Below, one piece after another: positions 1 through 11,810 of a DNA stretch of 64,000 nt. The stretch spans positions 761,770 to 825,769 of the forward strand of contig JAGTJM010000010.1 of NCBI GenBank assembly GCA_020747015.1. Direction: 5' to 3'. The position numbers were made by a program, and so were the translations under genes. The notes beneath the pieces were generated by a model that was not told the origin of the DNA, made no database searches, and was given only the letters and a program-made list of their open reading frames with translations. Each line of letters begins with the position of its first letter. Positions within the stretch are counted from its first letter, which is position 1. Source of the stretch: Pyrenochaeta sp. MPI-SDFR-AT-0127 (Eukaryota; Ascomycota; Dothideomycetes; Pleosporales; Cucurbitariaceae).

Positions 1-193
1 TCGTAAGTCTTTGCTAAATATCATTCCACTATGTGCTCACTATGGTAGATTTTCCTCTGCTTCTGATGCTAGAAAGGCACTTGAGATTCGAGACAGGCAT
101 CCCTGTATCCGACAAGGCTCAATTACAGTTACAGTATCGGTCCCCCGGCGTTTCTTCCAACGGACACTGAATTCAGTTCGAAGGGACCCTGTC

Positions 194-2917
194 ATGTCAG
201 ATCCATCTTATGGTCCAGCCTTCTCTGTCCAGCCAGACGAACAAAATGCGCTTGATACTGCACAAGTGCCTTCTCGTAATGAACAGAATGTAGTAACAAA
301 CCCGCAGGCTCCAGATGGGCATACACAGTACTCCCCGCAGGATGCTAGGAGCGATTTGCCGAAGGGTGCCCGGAAGCTTATTTCTAGCAACCCATCACTG
401 ACTGGAAGCCCTGAGACACATAAGTCCAGGCAGCTTCAGATCTCTCCTACCAAAATACATGCAGCAAAGCGTACAGCACCTAAAAGGACGGACATTGAGA
501 CCAAAGTTGCGAAGGTGACACCAGGCGCTGATGCGTCTGAATCGTGCCCAGCTGTCGCAGAAGCTGTTTCTAATAAGATCAATACACAAAGCAAAAAATT
601 GCATCAGGATGTTACCAAGAGCTCGGAGCCGGTCGTGACTAATGAACCAAGTATCATGGATCTCTCTACTTTGTTGGTCAATAACTCGGAATCTTTTGGA
701 AAAGAAACAGTCGATGAAACGACACAGTCCACCCAAATTCAAGGCGATAACGATGACAGAGAGAAGTCACGGGATCAAGCGAACTTAGAGTTGTCAATAA
801 TTGAAACCAAAACACCTAGTGTGAAGCTGCCCTCGATCCCTGCAGACATTCTTCGTTCTGTTGATCAATCGGTGACGGAAATTACAGCGTTAAACGGTGA
901 GGCTACAGGCAGAGCAACCGTGGCTTTCGGGGGCGTCGCCGAGAACGTCGCATCCGAAGATGAGGAACAGCACGACAATAGCTTCCACTCAGCCCCGGAA
1001 TCGCAGACCTATGTAGGGAACGCTAGTTCACAGCCAGAGGCTCGAGATGATACGGTATCAATGAACCATGGTTCTGATTTAATAGTTTCCCCGATTGATG
1101 GATTCCCGGCCCCAAAAATCACCAATAAGAGCCTAACTAAACCTAGAGGACTTCGCGGGGAGAATTTCGTGTCTCATTATACAAATCTTGAGCAGGATAG
1201 AGCTACACGATCGGAAACAAACGCCACCATTCCATCTGAGACAGACCATATGGCTGTGACTACGCCAACTGCCACGATTGAATCTTCACAGGATGTTTCA
1301 GTTGCACCTGAACGAACAAGCGACGTTGCGCCTATGCAGAATCTTGTAACTGCACCTGCATCCACCGTGGGACCTAAGGCTGTATCTACAACATTACCAG
1401 CTGTCGATGCCCTGAAGAAGGCTGGTGCTCAGACGATCGAGTCTCTCTCCCCGTTCGCAAAACCTAGTAAGGCTCAGCAGAAGAAAGACAGGGAATTGAA
1501 AAAGAAGCAACAGAAGAAGATGGAAGCAGAAAAAGTAACGAAGGCTAAGCTTGAGAAGGCAGCATCATCTACGAAGCCGAACGCAAATTCTACTGCAACA
1601 ACGAAGACTGGACCTTCTCACAGTCCTAACATAGCTACCGCCGGACTATACGTGCCAGCAAAACTGACAGCGATACAACAGGATACTTACAGACAGACAG
1701 CCGAAGGAGCCAAGATGCAAAAGGACAAACACAAAGTAGAAACAGCAAGCAACGTGGATCAAGTACAGAAGATGGTGGGCGAATGTGAAGATTCTGGTAA
1801 GCGAAACGGTGGGACTTCCACCCATATTCCCCCCGAGACCGGCTCAATAACTCATAAGATGGAAGTCTCGCAGGTCGCCAATGCGAAAACTATGGCACAG
1901 ATTCCCCTTCCAGTTGGAGCCTCAGATGTACAATCATCTGAAGATGTTCCTGTAGAGACACAGAATTGCAGTCAGAGTTTCTGTAACCCTGTTGTGGATT
2001 CCCCGGGTCCTCCAGTGGAACCGACCGACGCACAGGCTCTCTTGAAACCGAGCAAGCCTGCTCCCGCTGTACTTAGCCTTCATCTCCACTCTCGTATACC
2101 ATCAACTCACAGTCAAGGTACTTTACTAGACTCCAATGGAGCCTCGACTACTATAGCATGGCCGTCCATTGTACCGACAGATTTCGATCCTGGTGAGTCA
2201 CAATCAGACCTCTATGATATTTTTAGTACTTGCTAATTCAACGGTACAGATGTGTCTCAACCAACACCCGAGGCTTCCTCAGTTGCAAGCTCTGTAACTT
2301 TGCAGGCTGAGGAAACAGCCAAAATGTCACCTCCTACAAACGATGAGGGAATTGTTACTGCCCAGCAAACTCCTATTACCCCTGTTCACGTCCAAGACGT
2401 TCCTTCTAAAGTTGAAACAGCGAATGTCAACATGCCTCAAGGCGAGGTTTCAAAGAAAAAGAAAAAGAAGCCCAAAAAAAAGTCGAAGAAGCTGGCGAAA
2501 GCCGTTGTCAAGGCCTCCGAACCGACCGAATCTAAAGAACCTGACTCCGCTGATATTGACGGGTCTGCTCTCTCGGAGTGTGGTTCTGGGATTGGTGAGG
2601 ACTATGATCTTTATGATCCCTTCAATTCACAGTTGTCCCATATAGACGCCATAAGGAGGAGCTTGAAGAACGAAGACTCTTACTTCGCCCAAGCCAATGC
2701 GAGGATGAAAGCCGACAACGATATGAAAACTGACCACGCGGAGAAGATGAAGACGGCATGTCATGCACAAATTGATGATGTCATATCACAGCTTCGAACT
2801 AACGGTAGACAGCTCTCTGAACCTGATCTGATGCGCCAAATCGAGGGTTATATCATGGAAAATGGCTCGAGGTTCCTCTCTGGAGCCAAGAAACTCTCCA
2901 AGAATGATGTCAAATAA
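194..2917 (+). CDS. Long disordered, lysine-rich hypothetical protein (possibly 5'-incomplete)
   Basis: I do not recognise this gene. Two exons are proposed, 194..2192 and 2250..2917, joined in frame across a 57-nt intron with a GTGAGT donor, a TGCTAAT branch point and a CAG acceptor. The product is about 888 residues, dominated by Ser, Thr, Pro, Ala and Lys with no folded domain visible. It carries a Lys/Glu-rich charged stretch near residues 430-465 and a run of about a dozen lysines early in exon 2 that could act as a nuclear or nucleolar signal. The last 100 residues look more ordered and helical and are acidic-to-basic mixed. The frame stays open up to the window edge, and a GTAAGT at position 3 suggests that an intron and more exon lie upstream, so the true start may be outside the window; 194 is the first in-frame ATG. 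No function can be assigned. Confidence 0.65.
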
Positions 2918-5414
2918 GTTCATTTGCACTTTCCATCAACATCGGCGAGCGACTTCGAATCAGCATGTACATGGTACAATCCTGTCTTTCTACGTGCATT
3001 ACGACGTTCATTGCGTCCTTCATTTGGCTGCTCTCTTTCTTGCATGGTTTTCCTCAGCTTCAATAGTATTAGGAGGAGAAACAACGGTGCTTCAAGCTGA
3101 GCACAGTGTCAATGGCACATTCTTGGCATGGCCACATGTGCGCGCTAGCAAGCTCAACATTCACGAACTACGTGATCTTGTGTAAGAAATAAAACATTGA
3201 ACTTTCGAATAGCTTTCAGACGCTTGTGGTTAGGTGCTGCAATAATTTCGCCTGTGAAGGCCCTTCTGCAGTACAGTAGAATAGGACTTCTAGGCCAACT
3301 TGTTTTTCGCCCGTAGGCGCCTAATGCGGCTTATACGGGACCTGCCCTATTAGGGTAAGATTTTCGATATGCCTAAAGCTTACTACTGCACTTCGCATGC
3401 CGATATGGCCCCATTGTCAAGGACGATTACTAGAAATTCGCACCGCGGAGCTCCATGGTGCGGACATTCCCATGTCGAAAGCCACATGATACTTTTCTGG
3501 ATATGGCCGTTGGCCGAACCCAACCATCTCCTACTTCAAGCAAGGCACATGCATCAAGGCTCCACCATGGCTGTCAGTTTCACTGTAATGGTCGCACAAA
3601 GGCTTTGGGCCCCAGAGAGTGGGGTGATGGAGGACATTGACATTGAGGCAGCGGGGAAGCGGTTGGCTTGGCGACTGGAAATACCCTTGAAACAGAACTC
3701 TAGCCTGTGGCATTTGTAACCACTCGAGGCGGCAGGGCATTTTAGATGCACGTTAATGGAGGTGTGGGGGCAAGGCTGGCTGCAGCACTTCGTCATTACC
3801 GTACTGGGTACCAGTCTCGCCACACTTCGTTACATGGAAATTTCACGAATTAACAGCGATAAACGCGGTTAACAATGGGGTTGTGTTGATAAAATACAAT
3901 AGCAAGCCCGGTTGCATATTTTTCTAAGACAGCACCTAGATATCCAACAATGTTGGGGTTGTGCCTGTCCGCGGCAACTATAGCAGCAAACACTAGGCGC
4001 AGATGCCCTGAATATGCCCCCCACGGGCGCTAGTTTTCCATTAACAACGGGCTCGGCTAGATGCACTGTCGATCATAAGTGCCGGGAATCCGGGCACAGT
4101 AAGTGGCTATTCGTTCGGGTCCTGTCTACGCGGGATATTGGAACGAAAACCCATCAAGCGCCCATCTCCGCGTTAATTTTATGGCAACGTGCCATTCATG
4201 GATTATTTCCAGACCGAAATGCCGCCAGAGATATAATATTTTCAAACGAAAGGGGTGTACAGGGAAGAAAATACCCTACATGTAAGAGGCAGGGAGTGTT
4301 TGACGAGGTGCTGATAGTAGGCTTGCGTCAAGCAAAAATCCTCGCAAGGACGCTGACAAAGCTCTGCCTCTAACTATACGTAGTGTGCCGGTGCACATTG
4401 TGGTCATCTCAGATACCGCCTGAGCTAGGAGTGATCAGGCCGAGTGGAGGGGGCGAGGCTTGCATAGTTTATTAGTTTTGTATAAGGAGGGTGGTTCCAT
4501 AAGAAATCATACAGATATCGAAACACTACACACGACAGGCGATACATAATAGGCAGAGTAGCCTCGACTCTATTCTCTTATCCTTCTTTTTCTAAGATAG
4601 CCTCTCATTGCTTTGACTACGCAAGTCTCTACTCGAAGGGAGTCGCTGGTATTGATCCTCTTGCTCCTGTATAGTTAGTTGCAGATAAGCCCGATTGGTA
4701 TTAATTTTCTCTTACCATAATCCTAGTATTTATCCTCTAACATAATATAATATTGATATAAAAAATCCTAAGAAAGTAGCCGTCAGGCTGAGAGCCAAGC
4801 CGAGCTGAATTGACGACATTTACTGTTCTGTATAGCGTGATCAGTGTTCACTAATCACGGTGTACCTTTTATGTTGCATAGCGCAGTGGGTGCAGACCTG
4901 TGCGCTGGGTAAGCTAGCTCCGACCTAGGAAACATTCTCCTTTTCTACTCCGTACTGCCAACGGCGATCTACCATCCATCTATGCTTACGTGCTCACAGC
5001 ATACTACGTATTGTATCTCCTCGTCTCTTACACAACGACTGGCCTACCCTTGGTAGCAGGAATGACTCAGTTACAGTCTAGACCAAGGCTTCTCGTGTCC
5101 ATACCCTCCATCGCTTTCAGCTCTCTTGGCTTTGACTGCTGGCGTATCTTGGCACCACGACCTAGTTTATAGGAGCTCGAGGCTGAGCGTAAACAGCTGT
5201 GTAGATGGCATAAATATTTTCCTCCCGCCCGCACGTCTCAAGAGGACGGCTGTTTCTTATACTGCTACTATCTTAGTCGACTCCTCTCTTCTGATAGCGC
5301 AAGTTTGCTAACGGCCCCTCCAACTCTATAAGTTTTCATTGTCGAGTGATAGTGTTTACAATCTGAAAAGTACTCTTGAGAAGCAGAATACAATAAAAAA
5401 GGAAGTACCACGCC
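2918..5414. other. Gene-poor AT-rich intergenic stretch
   Basis: No convincing gene. Open frames here are short, lie on both strands with no family resemblance, and lack splice-supported extension. Roughly 4380-4800 is rich in TA dinucleotides, with a TATA-like stretch near 4480 and a possible mutated tRNA-Met primer-binding-like string near 4697, which would fit a decayed LTR retroelement, but no repeat boundaries could be fixed. A TATA-like sequence lies near 5211, about 200 bp before the next start codon. Confidence 0.4.
4836..4859. repeat. 24-nt imperfect inverted repeat (hairpin)
   Basis: The two halves pair as CGTGAT/ATCACG and AGTG/CACT around a TT loop, with one C/A mismatch. It lies inside the AT-rich stretch and is not followed by a T-run, so it does not look like a polymerase III terminator. 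No function is assigned. Confidence 0.45.
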
Positions 5415-6167
5415 ATGGCTGATCCCATCTCGATCGCATTGTTTGCAGCCAAGGGCGTAAGCACCGCCGTCAAGGTCCGCAAAGCATACCAAACCTACAA
5501 GGACGAGAAGGACGACAAGGCACGCGAGGCAAGTGACGGGACGACAGGGTATGTCGTACCTACAGACAATGAGAGTGCTGAGCGTGGAAACGGCCTCTAC
5601 CCAAGCGGCTTGGTTCTGGAAGACCAGGATTTTGTGGTCATCTCCGCATTCAACAAGGGCCCGCACCACTGGAGCCAGGACAAGGTGCCTGGCCGGACCT
5701 TCCGACTACAGCAGTGCGACTTTATCAATACATGGGCCAAGAACAATGGCCGCGAGGGCGAGTTCTGGTGGAACGGCTCTGTCGGCACCTATGACATCGT
5801 GACCAAAAAGACCACCTACTTCCGCGACGCGTTCTCCAACGTCTTTACGCTGCCCATCCACAATCCTCGGACTATCAACTGGTCGTTCTTCGTCGGCCAG
5901 CGGAACCGTCTAGTGGTGGCAACCACCGAGATCAGAGGCGGCTACAAGTACCGTAAAGTCGTGGTGCCCTGCGGCGCTCTTAAGATCGCACGGTGCGAGA
6001 GTACCACTAGCTGGAAGATTGAAAATTCCGAAACTACGTTGGGCCAGCTTGAGATCGCGGTCGTGGATCTGTACGACAAGCGTTGGCATCCGTACATCAG
6101 AAAAGCCGTTTTGCGCGTGTATCCATCCCTAACCGAGGGCGATCTGGATACAATCTTTCAAAGTTGA
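5415..6167 (+). CDS. Isolated intronless orphan protein, 250 aa
   Basis: A single uninterrupted frame starts at an ATG in a good fungal context (CACGCC before ATG) and encodes 250 residues. The N-terminus (MADPISIALFAAKG) is an amphipathic or hydrophobic helix of the sort found at the start of many ascomycete proteins of unknown role, followed by a Lys/Asp-rich helix (about residues 25-45). The rest is rich in Trp, Tyr and Phe with alternating beta-like segments (for example EGEFWWNGSVGTYDI and a basic segment around residues 165-190), suggesting a compact beta-rich domain. There is no signal peptide or clear membrane segment. The third codon positions are markedly richer in G and C than the AT-rich flanks, which argues for real coding sequence. 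Function is unknown. Confidence 0.7.
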   Translation: MADPISIALFAAKGVSTAVKVRKAYQTYKDEKDDKAREASDGTTGYVVPTDNESAERGNGLYPSGLVLEDQDFVVISAFNKGPHHWSQDKVPGRTFRLQQCDFINTWAKNNGREGEFWWNGSVGTYDIVTKKTTYFRDAFSNVFTLPIHNPRTINWSFFVGQRNRLVVATTEIRGGYKYRKVVVPCGALKIARCESTTSWKIENSETTLGQLEIAVVDLYDKRWHPYIRKAVLRVYPSLTEGDLDTIFQS

Positions 6168-8429
6168 GGTCAGCATAGCTGGAACGAGGTATAGCGAGAA
6201 GCTGTGAGGATTTGAGCGAGAGACACGTGGAGAGATGTGTCTGGGCCATGAATAATAGTAACCTAACTACCTAACTATTCAATCTATTAGCTAGTAGTAA
6301 GCCTTACTAATACGCTTAGGTCTAAAAATTTTGCTTAATTGGCTTAGCTTTGAGCGTGGTAGGGTTCCCTGTAGGTAACAGCTAGTGACAAGCATAGCAG
6401 TATAAGTGGCGTGGCTTCCATAGAATCGATGCAGTATACGATATCGTTGAGCATGGACGCAAGGGGGATAGTGCTTGTCTGTCACTCTGCTATGCGAACC
6501 ATAGACGCCACCGTGGGTTTCCAACGCGGCTCTATGCCAAAGGGCTCAACGGAACATGAGTCTTGATTTCAAACACTGATGTGTCCTAAACGGCTAGGTA
6601 CTGTACCATTTAGCCAGGTAAGGGGTGGGATTTGCTTTCAGCGCTTTCACTTCTTTTGTGTCGAAGAATCTTGGTATTGTCTCTCGGGCATCCGCAACGT
6701 GGCTCTCATCCTCCTGTGCTGCACCTGCCTTGATGAAACATAGAGATGCATTATGGTGCCCAATATGTATTTCATAGCCCTTACGTTGAAACCCCTTACA
6801 GGTACTGATGTTTTCGGCCTCCAGCAACATTCTAAGGCGCAGGTATTGATGCTTTGGTCATTCCGAGTTTCAATATCGACGCAAGGCTCGTTTGCTAATC
6901 AATCCTGAGACTTGAACAATCCCATTGTACTTGTGATTTATTCCAGGGCCAATAATCCTTCTTGTGCAAACCAGCCATTCACACCAGCCATTCACAGGAT
7001 CATGGGGATTTAAATGATCCAGATCATCGCCGCCCATATCCTATTTAGCAGGAAGACTTTGTGAATTATCGCGATGTCTAGGTAAGTCTAGTTGAGTAAC
7101 GTGACTCTGAAAGTAAGTGGTGGTTTCTCTGACGATTAGGAGACAAGCCTGATGTTTTCGGCACCCTAAAACAGGGCCCCAACTCATTCTCCTTGCATAC
7201 ACGACAGATGAGGGTTTATGTCCGCACGTTCCCAACCTCTGGTGGTGGCCACCTCGAACTCACTTCATATATCTGACTTCGCTTGAATCAAGCCAAACAG
7301 TGAGTATAGTTACAACGATGACGATAACAGTAGGCAATTCAAATTTAGGTGTGTGTTACTATGCTCAATATTCGGTAGTTCTTTCAACGACTGTTTAGCC
7401 GAAACCTTCAGCAAGCCCTTTCTATGCAGGACTCAACGATAGATAGGATTGAAGCAAACTTATGAGAGGCCTAAATATGATCTCGGCGCCATGCAAGAGA
7501 AAAGAAATGATTCCAGTAACGTAAGACATGGAAAGCCTGGTGAAATATGTGGTTAGATTTCTTCCTTGACTGTGAGGTTGTGTTCAAGGAAAGGTGAAGA
7601 AAGAAAAAGCACTGTACTCACATTAAAAGAGATCGAAAACAGGTTCAAAAATACTAAGACTAGGAAAAGAACGAATATCAGTCCCAGACATTCTTGCTGC
7701 TTCTAGTTGCATACAGCCGATGCCATTTGTAAGAATCGATCAAGAGACCACATTCTCTGGACAGATACCAGCAACAGCCACAACAGTTCTCGCAGTAGTC
7801 CCAACAGATGTCACAGCAGTTTCCTCTGAAGATCAAGAACATCCCGTGGCCACACCATAACAGCTCGAAACGCATCTAGGCCGTACCGATCCGGAGATGT
7901 CGAACGTCGGCATGACGGATGAGAGGAATAGCGATTGCGGGTAGGGCGTACTAGTTTCCGCTCATGTTTTGATATCAGGAGAGGATATCTCGATTTCCGT
8001 GGGACTTCAGAAATTCATATGGGCTCGATAAATGAATGTAAAGGGCGATCTAGGCATTCTGGGAAGGGCGTTGGCGAAAAAGAAGTTGATGGAAAGAAGC
8101 CCCAGATGCCCTCTGAGCGAGACCGTGACATTTCTTGTTAGAGACGAGGGCAAATTACGGCTATTCACGATAGTCACAGTGAAAGCGTTGGTGAATTTAT
8201 CCAACCATGCATTGCATAGCTATGCAGAATATTCCATCACTTCTTGGTTGTCTTCTGGTACTAATTCTACATGTCTATATTTCTAGTGAGGGATTCACGC
8301 AAAATTGTCTTATACATTTAAAACAGAGGAATAAGATATACTGTTCATATTCACATAATGCTCGCTTCACTTTTGCTTATATACACAGAATTTTACAGCA
8401 TTGTCTAATTCTCCTTTTGCCACGCCCGC
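6168..8429. other. Gene-poor intergenic stretch with weak coding-like fragments
   Basis: No complete gene is visible. A minus-strand open stretch at about 6594-6860 has protein-like composition (LLEAENISTCKGFQRKGYE) but is closed by stops on both sides and has no splice-supported continuation; it may be a relic. Around 7713-7860 a short plus-strand frame is Thr/Ala/Val-rich and its reverse reads Cys-rich because of CAA/CAG-like triplets; neither is convincing. Confidence 0.4.
6970..6995. repeat. Tandem 13-bp direct repeat, two copies
   Basis: Two exact adjacent copies of a 13-bp unit (ACCAGCCATTCAC). It lies in non-coding sequence and has no evident role. Confidence 0.7.
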
Positions 8430-10138
8430 TTACAGCTTAGGGTGGTATTCGTGGGGAGCAATCATCAACTCTGGCCGGACGTACTTGTCGAAGTCCGCCT
8501 CGCTGATGACCTCGAGCTTCAGGGCGGCCTCTTTCAGTGTAAGGCCGTTCTTGTGTGCGTACTTGGCAGTCTTGCTGGCAGCATCGTAGCCGATGACGGG
8601 GTTAAGGCAGGTTACCAACATCAGACTAGAGCATATTAGCGGAGGAATTGAGAAAGTAGACTGGGAACGACTTACCTCTCGTTCATGATGGAGCTGATGC
8701 GCTTCTCGTCAGCCTCAAGTCCTGCAACCAAATTCTTCTCGAAGCTCGTCATGGCATCTGCAAGCAGGCGCGAGCTGTGGAGGAGGTTGCGGATCATGAC
8801 TGGCTTGAAGACATTCAGCTCAAAGTTGCCCTGGGAGCCGGCAAATGTAGTAGCGACTTGGTTGCCGAAGACCTGAGCGCAGACCATGGTCAGAGACTCG
8901 CACTGGGTGGGATTGACCTTTCCTGGCATGATGGAGGAACCGGGCTCGTTCTCGGGAAGCTTAAGCTCGCCGAGACCGCATCGTGGGCCAGAGCCAAGGA
9001 AGCGAATGTCCTGTGCGATCTTGAAGAGGGAAGTAGCGAGAGTGTTCAATTGACCGTGGGCCTCGACAACGGCATCGTGGGCGGCGAGAGCCTCAAACTT
9101 GTTGGGCGCGGTGATGAATTCGTGGCCGGTCATCTTGCTGACCTCGGTTGCAATGTCTTCAGCGAAGCCCACGAATGTGTTGATTCCAGTTCCAACGGCA
9201 GTTCCACCCTGGGCTAGCATCTTCAAGCGGGGCAGACTGGTCTTTATCCGCTCAATGCCAAAGTCGAGCTGCTGTACGTATCCTGAGAATTCCTGGCCAA
9301 GAGTCAAGGGAGTGGCATCCTGCAAATGGGTCCTGCCGATTTTGATGAGGTTTTCCCACTGCTCGCCCTTCTTCTTCAGGGCGTCTCGTAGGTTGGTGAG
9401 GGCGGGGAGCAGCGACTCCTCGAAGTCGAGGACGGCGGCGATGTGCATGACGGTGGGGAAGGTATCGTTGGACGAGGCGGACATGTTGACGTGGTCGTTG
9501 GGGTGGACAGGCTTCTTGCTGCCCATGGTTCCGCCGAGGATCTCAATGGCACGGTTGGAGATGACTTCGTTTGCATTCATGTTGGACTGGGTGCCGGAGC
9601 CCGTCTGCCAGACAACGAGGGGGAAGTGGTCGATGAGTTTGAGGGAGGCGACCTCCTCAGCGGCCTGTTGGATAGCCTTTCCAAGCTTGGGGTCTACACG
9701 GCATTAGCAACCAGCAAGCGAGTTTGCAGGCTTTGAGGATGCCATACCCAGCCCGTACTTCATGTTGACCGTGGCGGCTGCACCCTTCAAAATGCCAAAG
9801 GCGCGCACAATGGGCGGGGGCATGCGGTCCTGGGGCTGGTTGATCTTGAAGTTCTCGAGCGAGCGCTCCGTCTGGGCGCCCCAGTACTTGTCTGAGGGCA
9901 CCTGGATCTCGCCAAAGGCATCGCTCTCGGCTCTGGTGGTGCTGGCCATGGTGCTGGTGACGCTGAATTGGCGGGACTGGAAGTAGCTCTGGGTCTTCAA
10001 GGGCGAGTATCTGGTCGGCTGGCGGGCAATGGACGAGAGCGGGCGTGTGCAGATGGAGGGGTTAGCCTTCGCATGTGCCAGTGATCGCGCTGCTCCGGCC
10101 TCGGCAGGCCGCAGCGTCATACGGGCGGTTCGGAACAT
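8430..10138 (-). CDS. FUM1: Fumarate hydratase, class II, mitochondrial/cytosolic
   Basis: Fumarase converts fumarate and water to L-malate in the TCA cycle and, in the cytosol, in amino-acid and DNA-damage metabolism. Exons on the minus strand are 10138..9748, 9693..8676 and 8625..8430, with 54- and 50-nt introns, giving 534 aa, the usual fungal length. The fumarate lyase signature GSSIMPGKVNP is at residues 382-392; the substrate-loop motif SASSNDTFP and the motif KPVHPNDHVN are also present. Residues 1-63 are Arg/Ser/Ala-rich without acidic residues until the core begins, a typical mitochondrial presequence. A second in-frame ATG at residue 64 (genomic 9949) directly precedes the conserved core, so a cytosolic form could arise by internal initiation. 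An in-frame ATG 29 codons further upstream (10225) gives a less targeting-like N-terminus and was not chosen. The family call is secure. Confidence 0.95.
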
Positions 10139-11810
10139 GGCAGCAGGAATGTGGTACCAGAGCAGGAAGAGACTGTTTAGGCAAGGTGCAATTGGCAGGC
10201 TGGCGCGCTCAATTGATGGCGACACGGAGAGACAAAAGGACAGAAAGGGTTGAGCACCAGAGCTTGGTGGTGTTTATTAGACATGCTGTGAACTTTCTGC
10301 GGGACTTGTCGGAGCCAGCCATCCCGACTTTTTCCCGGTCCCCAGGGCTGCCCACTGTCCCCCGCCAACCAAAGAAACCCAGCAGCAGATTTGTACCAGG
10401 CCGTCGTAGCAGGCAGCCCGCCGCGGCAGCCCGCCGCCACAGCCCCCATGTTCAAAATTAATTCTAGTCCCATGGGAAAAAAACATTACCCTCCTTCGCA
10501 CAAATACAAGACTCCAGGCTTCTTCCAAACAATTCCGCCCTGCTATGGCAGCCTCGTCCTCTTGCAGCCAAGCATCTTCCTCCCACCGGCCCTCGATTCC
10601 GCACGACCCTCCGCCATGAGTCCCCAGGATGCCCGTCTGCATGCAACGGTGAGCGTTGGACTGGTCGTTTGCGTGGATGCAGCGGTCCGCAGAGTCCCAC
10701 CGCTCTGGCCAGCCACTTTGTCTGCGTTTCCTCAGGATTGAAATGGCCTCCCTGACTGGCGGCCCTCTCTGACCCTCTGCTGCTGCGCAATCTCGACTGC
10801 ATGCTGCAACCAGCAACACAGTGAAAACCCCAAACCCCGTGACATAGCCTCTGTTCTGCCTGCAGATGCACCACGGCTTCTTCGCTAAGCCTGCCCGAGT
10901 GTCCATGTTGATCACACTTCCCAACTTGGCACACCCAACCTTGGTGTCTTCGGCACACGACGCCCGCCCTGTTGAGTGAAACATACCTCGTACCTAGACT
11001 GCTGTCCTTGGCCGTCTTGCCGTCCGAATCGCCGCGTCCGGTTCGGCTCTGGGCCAATTTATTGGTCCATAACCGCACCTCGTTATCGTCCTTTATTCGT
11101 TGCTTTGGGGGCCAGACGGCGTACGAAGAAGAAAGTTTACTGCGTTGCTGCTGCGCTCGCTCAGCCTGACGCCCTGAAGGCATGACCTGCGGGCCCAGGT
11201 TGCCGCCAGTGCGTCCGCTCCTTGCGCAGGCGTACTTGACCAGAGGGAGGCCGCTCCCGAACAAAAGGCCATGATTAGATTACTCGCTGCGAGTCAAGTG
11301 GAGAGCAGCTGACTTTGCTCGCTTTACCAGCCCGTCTCCACCCTTCTTTTCGAGCAATGCCCGCGCGCCATCCACGGTGCCAACGTAACATCGAGCTAAT
11401 CGTTCGACCCCTCATCCTGATGCAGCCGTCCTGCCTCCGTCTTCCAACAAACGATTCTGCCGCTCGCCTTTGCCATCTGTTCACCCTGTTTCGTGCCTCA
11501 GGTCGTTGCTTCGCCTGTGAATCACTGGAATCACCACTCAATCGCCCGCGCCGCTAGGCTGCACATGAGGCTTCCACCTGGCTCAGATCACTGACCGACC
11601 TCTTGTTACTGCTAAACAAAGACCCTTCTGCGACAAACTCCCAGCTTGTAGCATCCACTATCAGCCAGACTACTTCATCCTCGGCCTCTTTCATGATCTT
11701 GACCACAGATAGCACCCTCCTCACGTGCGGCCGCCCACCGCTCGAAGCTCGACTATCCAGCCTCTGCAAAGAAACAAAAAGTCAAAGTGAACAACTGAAC
11801 AAAAGCACGC
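10139..11810. promoter_or_regulatory. Divergent intergenic region between fumarase and a RING-type gene
   Basis: This 1.67-kb region separates two divergent start codons and should hold both promoters and 5' leaders. Pyrimidine-rich tracts (about 10320-10620 and 11330-11560) are typical of fungal leaders. Long frames on both strands (for example 10464-11264 minus) are composition artefacts of GC-rich sequence and resemble nothing. No specific binding site is claimed. Confidence 0.4.

Noticed and set aside
7678..7875. Cys-rich minus-strand frame, like a small secreted cysteine-rich protein
   Set aside because: The cysteines come from antisense reading of CAA/CAG/ACA-rich sequence, and there is no signal peptide at the start.
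10464..11264. Minus-strand open frame (266 codons) between fumarase and the RING gene
   Set aside because: Lies in divergent promoter space, with a second overlapping frame of 235 codons on the same strand, random-looking Arg/Gly/Cys-rich composition and no family resemblance.
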